Shown here: positions 1 through 5,113 of the stretch, piece by piece | How the letters are laid out: the number at the start of each line of letters is the position of its first letter | Numbering within the stretch: position 1 is the first letter of the stretch | Source of the DNA: Bacteroidales bacterium | GTDB taxonomy: Bacteria > Bacteroidota > Bacteroidia > Bacteroidales > UBA3663 | DNA length: 5,113 nucleotides | Reading direction: 5' to 3' | Assembly (NCBI GenBank): GCA_030526445.1 | Contig: JAUNCV010000009.1 | Span: 1-5,113, forward strand | Made by a program: the position numbers and the translations under genes | Notes under the pieces: generated by a model | Databases searched by the model: none | The model's input: only the letters and a program-made list of their open reading frames with translations | What the model was told of the DNA's origin: nothing

Positions 1-1121
1 ACATAGGCCATGCGCACCTCGTTCTTGCCAAGGCCTGGGGTGACATAGAAGCCATTGCCCGGAGCCATCATGACGGTACAGCCTTCGAACTGGAAGTCGC
101 TCAAACACCAAGCACAGAATTTCTCTGCATCATCGACCGGAAGTTTAACCATGGTGTAGAAGGCTCCCATTGGAACAGGAGAATAAACACCATCAATGCG
201 GGTCAAACCATCGATGAGGAACTTTCGGCGCTCAACATACTCGTCATAAGTATCGAGCATATACTCTGGGTCAGCATCAATTGAGGCTTCGGCTACAATC
301 TGACCCAAAAGTGGTGGAGAGAGACGAGCCTGGCAGAACTTCATGATATTCTGACGAACGGCAGCATTTTTGGTCACAATAGAACCTACGCGAATGCCGG
401 TCTCAGAATAGCGCTTTGAAACAGAGTCGATAAGAATGACGTTCTGCTCGATGCCCTCGAGGTGCATAGCCGAAATGTAGGGTGAGCCTGTGTAGATGAA
501 CTCGCGATATACCTCGTCGGAGAAGAGGAAAAGATCATGCTTCTTCACGATGTCGCGAAGCTGGTTCATCTCCTTGCGGCTGTAGAGGTAACCGGTTGGG
601 TTGTTAGGATTGCAAATGAGGATGCCTTTAGTGCGAGGGGTGATCAGCTTCTCAAATTCCTCCATTGGAGGTAATGCAAAGCCCTCTTCGATTGAGGTTG
701 GGATTGACTTGATTACGGCACCTGCCACAATAGCAAAGCTCATGTAGTTGGCATAGGCTGGCTCAGGAACGATGAGCTCATCGCCTGGGTTCAGGCAACT
801 CATGAAGGCAAACAGAACTGCCTCCGAACCACCGGTAGTCACGATGATATCCTCAAGGTTGGCATTGATGTTGAAGCGATGGTAGTAGCCCACCAACTTC
901 TCGCGGAGCGACTTGATGCCTTCTGAGGGTGAATATTCAAGAATCTTACGGTCAATCTTCTTGAGTGAATCAAGGCCCGCCTGCATGGTGTTGAGGTCTG
1001 GCTGACCGATATTGAGATGATATACTTTCACGCCACGGGCCTTTGCTGCATTGGCCAGTGGTACGAGTTTGCGGATAGGTGAGAGCGGCATTTGTTTGCC
1101 GCGTTCTGAAATATCTGGCAC
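1..1121 (-). CDS. Class I/II PLP-dependent aminotransferase (3' end cut by window edge)
   Basis: This is a fold-type I pyridoxal-phosphate aminotransferase of the aspartate/aromatic aminotransferase superfamily, a cytosolic enzyme that moves an amino group between an amino acid and a 2-oxo acid. My translation shows the family landmarks in order. They are HLNIGQPD near residues 35-42, VTTGGSEA (cofactor phosphate region), NPNNPTG at 171-177 (N174 expected to contact PLP), SDEVY at 201-205 (D202 and Y205 contact the pyridine ring), SVSKRYS with the Schiff-base lysine K236, and VRMAY with R370 as the substrate carboxylate-binding arginine. About 373 residues are visible; relatives have roughly 395-400, so only the C-terminal tail is missing. 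I chose the GTG at 1121 because it gives the N-terminus PDISERGKQMPLSPIRKL, which resembles Bacteroidales homologues. An in-frame ATG at 1091 is the alternative, and the frame closes at a TAA just upstream. The family call is secure. The amino acid substrate cannot be read from the sequence, so no gene symbol is given. Confidence 0.93.
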   Translation of the reverse strand, partial: MPDISERGKQMPLSPIRKLVPLANAAKARGVKVYHLNIGQPDLNTMQAGLDSLKKIDRKILEYSPSEGIKSLREKLVGYYHRFNINANLEDIIVTTGGSEAVLFAFMSCLNPGDELIVPEPAYANYMSFAIVAGAVIKSIPTSIEEGFALPPMEEFEKLITPRTKGILICNPNNPTGYLYSRKEMNQLRDIVKKHDLFLFSDEVYREFIYTGSPYISAMHLEGIEQNVILIDSVSKRYSETGIRVGSIVTKNAAVRQNIMKFCQARLSPPLLGQIVAEASIDADPEYMLDTYDEYVERRKFLIDGLTRIDGVYSPVPMGAFYTMVKLPVDDAEKFCAWCLSDFQFEGCTVMMAPGNGFYVTPGLGKNEVRMAY

Positions 1122-1140
1122 TTTTCTAACGTTTATGAGT

Positions 1141-1159
1141 TAATAATTAAAAATTATTA
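1141..1159 (-). repeat. AT-only perfect inverted repeat in the aminotransferase leader
   Basis: Two 8-base arms (1141-1148 and 1152-1159) are perfectly complementary around a 3-base loop. The element lies between the predicted aminotransferase promoter and its GTG start. The transcript would begin close to position 1160, so the hairpin would form almost at the 5' end of the mRNA. With only A-U pairs it is weak. It could protect the 5' end, act as a protein-binding dyad, or simply reflect AT-rich composition. It lacks the GC stem and U-tract of a terminator. Confidence 0.35.
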
Positions 1160-1166
1160 TGAGCTG

Positions 1167-1198
1167 CAAAGATACAGGTTTTCTTTCATTTCGCCAAA
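1167..1198 (-). promoter_or_regulatory. Bacteroidetes-type promoter for the aminotransferase gene
   Basis: Reading the minus strand, a -33 TTTG (1195-1198) is followed by exactly 20 bp and a -7 TATCTTTG (1167-1174), a full match to the TAnnTTTG consensus used by the primary sigma factor of Bacteroidetes. Transcription would start near 1160, giving a leader of about 40 bases before the GTG at 1121. The promoter sits in the 99-bp gap after the DUF4153 gene, so the aminotransferase can be expressed independently of the upstream pair. Confidence 0.75.
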
Positions 1199-1220
1199 TC
1201 TTGAGGGCAAAATCTCTGTT

Positions 1221-2948
1221 TTATTCGAAGAAAAAGCCTGAAGTGCTTATTCTGTACTCGGCAGAATCTACATTATTCGACTTTATTTCCAAGCGATGAA
1301 GGAAAAATGTGCCCTTGCCAGCTTTCTCTTTGATGGAGAAATAAAGACTGTCGTTTTCTGAAGGGTACTCTGATGGGTGAATAGAGAAACTATGTCCTTT
1401 CAGAGGCTCAATGAGCAGGCAAGAGTCTTGCAATTTACTTTCTATATTCCATTTGTTGAAATTGCGTACTTGAGAACTTCCAGCAGGAATAGGCACCGGA
1501 CATTGAGACTCTTTCGCATGCCATTCTACAGAATAAAGAGCAACTTGAGGGTCCGTTGCTTCAGTAATTATGCTGCTTTTTTCCCATTTTGCCAGTCTTT
1601 CGTCAAGATATTTTTCTCGGTCATTATCCGATAGCTCTTGAAGGTACAGAATATCGTCATAAAGTTGCTCGGCCTCTTTGTTGGTCATTTGTTTCAGCAT
1701 CTGCTTGAAATTGTTGGCCGACATAGGAAGGGTGATGTCGCTTTGCTGGCTAAATGCCTTTTCAATGCGTTGGTTGATTGCGTTGCGAGTGATGCTGAAG
1801 AAGTTGCAGCCAGGGATGACTGATGACAAGAGAAACAAGATAGCAAAAGATTGGGCTATCCAGTTGATGCGGTGGGTTCGCATAGTTATCAAACCAATAC
1901 ATACCATGTAGAACCAAAGGTTGAGCAAAACCACATAGAGACGGCTTACGGAAATGCCATAATCATAAATGCGTCGGCCGATAGCTACCGACATTAGCAA
2001 CAATAATGGCAGCATCAGCATGGGAAGCAGACGCATGAAACGGGTCACAAAAGTGTGCTGTTGCTCTTCTCGCTTTTGGTGCAGATAAGGGTAGATTAGC
2101 ATAATCAGGCCGATGCTTCCCATCATGAGATAAGAAACATAGTAGCACACGCCACCTTTGGGCAGTTCGAATGTAAGCAGGATTTTTCCGCCATAGAAGT
2201 ACAATTCGAGCAAAAAGAAGACAACGATAGGGAAATATATGAAACGAACCACACCTGTCAGGAACTTGGGCGTATTTATCTCTCTGTTTACACGTTCTTC
2301 ACCTTCTGGCAATCGCGAAATCCAAAGATAGATAAGCAATGTGAATAAAGTTGTCAAAGTGATGGTCGAGAACCATTTGTATGGAATATCTATGCCAAAA
2401 AGAGTACTAAGAGCAAATACTGAGGCCGATATGGCGCTACTGGCCATGCCGCAGATAACAGTACATATTATGCCGTAGAAAGCCATTCGGCAAACCTGGT
2501 TCCATGAAGCTATATCGTTCTTTTCTGCATGATAGGGCAGAAAGATGCCGCCCACCTGAATGGCCAGAATTATGGATGCGTGCGCCAGATATAGCTCTGT
2601 ATTGAAGTGTTCCTCTGGCAGTAGCCACAATATGAAGGCATCGATCAATAAAAGCGACTGGGACATGAGGTTTGTTTTCAGTACTTTGGCTTTATTATCA
2701 ACACCTTCACCCCAGAACTCTATCAAGGCACTAAGCAGCAGTCCGATGGTCAGATAGTATGTAATGACACCAAAGTGCATGCCACTAATCATGATGTGCG
2801 CTTTATTGTATTCATTCTCGAACGAAACAATATCCCAGATATACAGATATCCCCAGACGGTTGCAGCCGCCAGGAAACACAATGCTTGCGGGAAACGACT
2901 TATGGCCTGTTTCAGTCTTGCAATGTTTTTTTCTACAGAGATTTTCAT
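1221..2948 (-). CDS. DUF4153-family multi-pass membrane protein
   Basis: The product is a 575-residue integral membrane protein that I assign to the DUF4153 family, whose biochemical function is not known. About 11 hydrophobic segments can be seen, near residues 20-40, 58-78, 93-110, 119-139, 152-182, 195-211, 232-253, 264-288, 306-323, 337-355 and 361-378. The stretch DYGISVSRLYVVLLNLW (about 329-345) resembles the YG-x-T-x-x-R-Y signature I associate with this family and is the main basis for the call. From about residue 380 the protein is soluble: first a charged, probably helical part (385-455), then a region richer in short beta-like stretches (470-575). If the N-terminus is cytoplasmic and there are 11 helices, this tail would be periplasmic, but the helix count is uncertain. 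The ATG overlaps the mltG stop codon by 4 bases (ATGA), so translation is probably coupled. No promoter or Shine-Dalgarno of its own is evident. An envelope role is inferred only from the mltG linkage. Confidence 0.82.
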   Translation of the reverse strand: MKISVEKNIARLKQAISRFPQALCFLAAATVWGYLYIWDIVSFENEYNKAHIMISGMHFGVITYYLTIGLLLSALIEFWGEGVDNKAKVLKTNLMSQSLLLIDAFILWLLPEEHFNTELYLAHASIILAIQVGGIFLPYHAEKNDIASWNQVCRMAFYGIICTVICGMASSAISASVFALSTLFGIDIPYKWFSTITLTTLFTLLIYLWISRLPEGEERVNREINTPKFLTGVVRFIYFPIVVFFLLELYFYGGKILLTFELPKGGVCYYVSYLMMGSIGLIMLIYPYLHQKREEQQHTFVTRFMRLLPMLMLPLLLLMSVAIGRRIYDYGISVSRLYVVLLNLWFYMVCIGLITMRTHRINWIAQSFAILFLLSSVIPGCNFFSITRNAINQRIEKAFSQQSDITLPMSANNFKQMLKQMTNKEAEQLYDDILYLQELSDNDREKYLDERLAKWEKSSIITEATDPQVALYSVEWHAKESQCPVPIPAGSSQVRNFNKWNIESKLQDSCLLIEPLKGHSFSIHPSEYPSENDSLYFSIKEKAGKGTFFLHRLEIKSNNVDSAEYRISTSGFFFE

Positions 2949-3964
2949 TTTATCTTTCTTTGATTAAGTGCTGCATGATATTTTTGAGCGTTTCTTTGGT
3001 GCTCGGCCAAAGTTTGTGCAAAGTTGTGCAGGCCAGAGAAATCCTCTTTGGCGCACATATATAGATAGGGGTGAGGCTGGCTGTTGAGCAAAGCGTCGAT
3101 AGTAGCTTTTTCCACGATGCGAATAGGCCCAGGTGGAAGTCCGGGGTTCTTGTATGTGTTATAAGGTGATTCAACCTCCAGATGCTTGAGTAGAATACGT
3201 TTCAAGGCAAAGTCGCCCAAGGCATATTTAACCGTTGGATCGGCTTGAAGGAGCATGCCTTTTTGTAGGCGATTCCAATAAAGGCGAGCTACTACACCAC
3301 GCTCTCTTCGGTTGGCGGTTTCCTCTTCTGCAATGCTGCAGAGTATAACTGCTTCACGAGGTGAAATGTTCAGTTCCTTGCATCGAGTAAGACGCTCTTC
3401 ATTCCAGAACTTATCGTATTCTTTCTTAAGTCGATCTGTCAATTTTTCGGGCGATATGTCCCAATACACTTGATAGGTGTCTGGTAAGAGAAAACCACCC
3501 ACATTGGCTGTGTCTGTTTCGCATTTTTTCAAGAAGTTGGGCGAAAGAATGGCTTGCATAATTTCCGAACTATCGGCCGCAATGCAATGACTCATTTTAC
3601 AGGCCAGATCGCCCAATGTGCGTGTGCCATTAAATGTGAGACGAACTGCGGTCTGTTGGCGTCGGGCAATGCATCGGGCCACACGCATTGCACTCCATCC
3701 TTTCTCAAGGCGATAGGCACCAGTGAGCTTGCCTGCCTCCAGTTTCTCAAACAGTTGCTCATTGCTGGCTGCTGTTTCGAACCAGAAGTTGCTTGTTGGC
3801 ATACCCTCAACGTGCTTGTCGGGATAGATATAGACCCATTGGTCCTTATCGATAAATGGAGCTCTGACCATCTGCTGGTAAATATAAGCGCTTGCGCCTG
3901 CCACGATCAGCAGTACAAGCAGAATAGCAGAAATGGCTCCCCAGATTATTTTCTTCTTGTTCAT
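2945..3964 (-). CDS. mltG: Endolytic murein transglycosylase MltG (YceG-like)
   Basis: MltG cleaves nascent peptidoglycan glycan strands inside the chain at the inner membrane, leaving 1,6-anhydro-MurNAc ends, and is thought to set glycan strand length by terminating polymerisation. The 339-residue product matches the usual MltG length (about 340 in E. coli). It has a short basic N-terminus, one membrane anchor (about residues 6-29), and then a periplasmic part. Family landmarks are GGFLLPDTY (156-164), SIAEEET (210-216, equivalent to the canonical SIVEKET, with E213 as the expected catalytic glutamate), YWNRL (229-233), LQADPTV (239-245), and YNTY followed by GLPPGPI (268-281). The reading frame is open upstream to an ATG at 4081. 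I chose the ATG at 3964 because it puts MNKKK directly before the membrane anchor, gives the normal length, and lies just downstream of a good promoter (-7 box 3996-4003). The longer form would start upstream of the promoter that makes its mRNA. The stop overlaps the start of the DUF4153 gene. Confidence 0.95.
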   Translation of the reverse strand: MNKKKIIWGAISAILLVLLIVAGASAYIYQQMVRAPFIDKDQWVYIYPDKHVEGMPTSNFWFETAASNEQLFEKLEAGKLTGAYRLEKGWSAMRVARCIARRQQTAVRLTFNGTRTLGDLACKMSHCIAADSSEIMQAILSPNFLKKCETDTANVGGFLLPDTYQVYWDISPEKLTDRLKKEYDKFWNEERLTRCKELNISPREAVILCSIAEEETANRRERGVVARLYWNRLQKGMLLQADPTVKYALGDFALKRILLKHLEVESPYNTYKNPGLPPGPIRIVEKATIDALLNSQPHPYLYMCAKEDFSGLHNFAQTLAEHQRNAQKYHAALNQRKIK

Positions 3965-3995
3965 TCTGTAACTATAATTGTTTGTTCTTGTCGCA

Positions 3996-4027
3996 CAAAG
4001 GTAGGTTATCTTGCTGAAAAGTCCAAA
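3996..4027 (-). promoter_or_regulatory. Bacteroidetes-type promoter for mltG-DUF4153 operon
   Basis: On the minus strand a -33 TTTG (4024-4027), a 20-bp gap and a -7 TACCTTTG (3996-4003) match the Bacteroidetes consensus. Transcription should begin near 3989, leaving a leader of about 25 bases before the mltG ATG at 3964. This supports the short mltG start. The -33 box lies inside the left arm of the inverted repeat at 4023-4046. Confidence 0.8.
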
Positions 4028-4046
4028 TTTTCGTTTCGAAATTTGG
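4023..4046. repeat. Inverted repeat carrying both divergent -33 boxes
   Basis: CCAAATTT (4023-4030) and AAATTTGG (4039-4046) are perfect 8-base inverted arms separated by 8 bases. Each arm contains one TTTG -33 element, one per strand, so the repeat partly reflects the back-to-back promoters. The arms extend the identity beyond the four-base -33 core on both sides, which also makes a dimeric-regulator operator possible. No regulator gene is in view. Confidence 0.6.
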
Positions 4047-4073
4047 CCAAACGGCATGAAACCTTTATATTTG
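4042..4073 (+). promoter_or_regulatory. Bacteroidetes-type promoter for the GH31 gene
   Basis: A -33 TTTG (4042-4045), 20 bp, then a -7 TATATTTG (4066-4073) match the Bacteroidetes consensus. Transcription would start near 4080, about 19 bases before the ATG at 4099. The A-rich leader has no Shine-Dalgarno, as is usual in this phylum. The promoter is the mirror image of the mltG promoter, with the same 20-bp gap. Confidence 0.8.
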
Positions 4074-4098
4074 CGCGACATTCTAACAAACTTGCATT

Positions 4099-5113
4099 AT
4101 GAAAGCAACCTCTCTTTGGGCCGCCGTTGGGGCATTTCCTTTGTTCATTGCTTGTTCCAGTACAAGTAGTGATTCGTTTCGTTTGCCTCTTGATGAAGGA
4201 GAACTTAAGGTCTGTTTTGTGACTCCGGATATTGTGCATGTGCAATATTCGGCCGATGGTTTGTTTGGAGACAATGGCACAATCGTTCGCGTGAGTAAAG
4301 AACAAGCCAATGTCTATGTGCACAAAGTTGAAGAGGCTGATCATGTTCGTTTGATTTCAGACTCGTTGGAGGTGTGCATTAACCGAGGGGATGGCTCAAT
4401 CACCTATAAGGATAAAGAGGGAAAAACTCTTTTAGGAGCAGCGAAAAATCCATATCGAGCAGAGAAGGTTTGGCTGGTAGATACCGAATTTGACGAAAAT
4501 ACCAAGCGTACAGAAAAAACAGCTGATGGAGAAAAGGTTGTAATGGATATCGTGCGTCAGGATACTATTGGCGCTGCCTGGAAATATACAGCACAGTTTT
4601 CTGTCAATGAGAATGATGCGTTGTATGGATTGGGCTCTCATATGGAGGATTATCTTAACCTTCGTGGCAAGCGTCTCGGACTGATTCAGCACAACCTGAA
4701 GGCCGTGGTGCCAATGCTTTCATCGACCGGAGGCTATGGCTTGTTGTTTGATGCTGGTAGCGGTATGGTGTATGATGACACCAAAGAACAGATGCAGATG
4801 ACGTTGGAGGCAGCACAGACCCTAGACTATTATTTTATGAAGGGCTATAATTTAGATCGTACTGTGGCGCAATACCGTTACTTGACAGGAAATGTGCCTA
4901 TGCAGCCTCGATATATGTTTGGCTACATTCAGAGCAAAGAACGCTATGTAGATGCTGCCGAATTGCAGGGTGTTGTGGAGCGCTATCGTGAGAATCATTT
5001 GCCTCTTGATGTAATTGTGCAAGACTGGATGTACTGGCCTTCAGGCTGGGGCTATATTCATCTTGATTCTATTCGATATCCTAATGCAACTGCATTGGCC
5101 GATACTATTCATA
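4099..5113 (+). CDS. Lipoprotein glycoside hydrolase family 31, alpha-xylosidase/alpha-glucosidase-like (3' end cut by window edge)
   Basis: GH31 enzymes are retaining glycosidases that release alpha-linked glucose or xylose from the non-reducing ends of oligosaccharides. The reading frame stays open to the window edge (about 338 codons; GH31 proteins usually have 650-950). A signal peptide ends in LFIAC, so C19 is the likely lipidated cysteine. The serine-rich sequence after it lacks the acidic surface-export signal known from Bacteroides lipoproteins, so a periplasmic location is plausible. Residues of about 25-250 form the N-terminal beta-sandwich, with ALYGLGSH at 174-181, typical of the family. 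The catalytic barrel begins near 265 with VPMQPRYMFGYIQSKERY (266-283) and DVIVQDWMYW (304-313), the latter close to GH31 alpha-xylosidase sequences. The catalytic nucleophile and acid/base aspartates lie beyond the edge, so activity and exact specificity cannot be judged. Position 277 is isoleucine where I recall an aromatic residue in many relatives. The gene is divergent from mltG, with its own promoter and ATG 4099. Confidence 0.92.
   Translation, partial: MKATSLWAAVGAFPLFIACSSTSSDSFRLPLDEGELKVCFVTPDIVHVQYSADGLFGDNGTIVRVSKEQANVYVHKVEEADHVRLISDSLEVCINRGDGSITYKDKEGKTLLGAAKNPYRAEKVWLVDTEFDENTKRTEKTADGEKVVMDIVRQDTIGAAWKYTAQFSVNENDALYGLGSHMEDYLNLRGKRLGLIQHNLKAVVPMLSSTGGYGLLFDAGSGMVYDDTKEQMQMTLEAAQTLDYYFMKGYNLDRTVAQYRYLTGNVPMQPRYMFGYIQSKERYVDAAELQGVVERYRENHLPLDVIVQDWMYWPSGWGYIHLDSIRYPNATALADTIH

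Noticed and set aside
1141..1159. The AT-only inverted repeat read as a terminator for the DUF4153 gene.
   Set aside because: It has no GC stem and no following U-tract, and it lies downstream of the aminotransferase promoter, where it would block that gene.
3965..4081. N-terminal extension of MltG by 39 residues to an upstream ATG at 4081.
   Set aside because: The extension covers the mltG promoter itself, places an unusual stretch before a normal membrane anchor, and exceeds the usual family length. The ATG at 3964 fits all three criteria.
3554..4102. A 182-codon open frame on the plus strand opposite mltG.
   Set aside because: It lies antisense to clear, motif-bearing mltG codons, runs through both promoters, and its cysteine/histidine-rich product resembles nothing known. 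It is a shadow frame.
4150..4180. A Bacteroides lipoprotein surface-export signal after the GH31 lipidated cysteine.
   Set aside because: The residues after C19 are mainly serine and threonine, with a single aspartate several positions away. The expected cluster of acidic residues right after the cysteine is absent.
4006..4344. A 112-codon minus-strand frame over the start of the GH31 gene.
   Set aside because: It is antisense to the GH31 coding sequence and the divergent promoters, with no family features and no promoter of its own.
4432..4692. An 86-codon minus-strand frame inside the GH31 gene.
   Set aside because: The GH31 frame on the plus strand carries conserved motifs across this stretch, so the antisense frame is incidental.

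Overview
The window looks like ordinary chromosomal sequence from a Bacteroidales bacterium (Bacteroides/Prevotella-like; the genus cannot be fixed from this). Three things point there. The promoters fit the Bacteroidetes form, with a -33 TTTG, a 20-bp gap and a -7 TAnnTTTG. No gene has a clear Shine-Dalgarno sequence. The gene families are typical of the group: a Bacteroidetes-style DUF4153 membrane protein and a lipoprotein GH31 glycosidase.

Layout: three genes run leftward and one runs rightward. From the divergent intergenic region (about 3965-4098), mltG (minus strand, 3964 to 2945) encodes the inner-membrane endolytic peptidoglycan transglycosylase. It is followed, with a 4-base ATGA overlap, by a multi-pass DUF4153 membrane protein of unknown function (2948 to 1221). 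After a 99-bp gap with its own promoter comes a class I/II PLP-dependent aminotransferase (from a GTG at 1121 off the left edge; roughly the last 25-30 codons are missing). To the right, a lipoprotein-type glycoside hydrolase family 31 enzyme starts at 4099 and runs off the right edge, with about 338 codons visible.

How the genes relate: mltG and the DUF4153 gene are very likely one transcript with coupled translation, which hints at an envelope role for the DUF4153 protein. The aminotransferase may be read from its own promoter, from upstream read-through, or both. The GH31 gene is transcribed separately for glycan breakdown, but its -33 box lies only 14 bp from the mltG -33 box within a shared inverted repeat. 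The two back-to-back promoters are arranged symmetrically about one centre (between 4034 and 4035), and that is the most notable non-coding structure here. I see no mobile element, CRISPR array, RNA gene or evident novel defence system.
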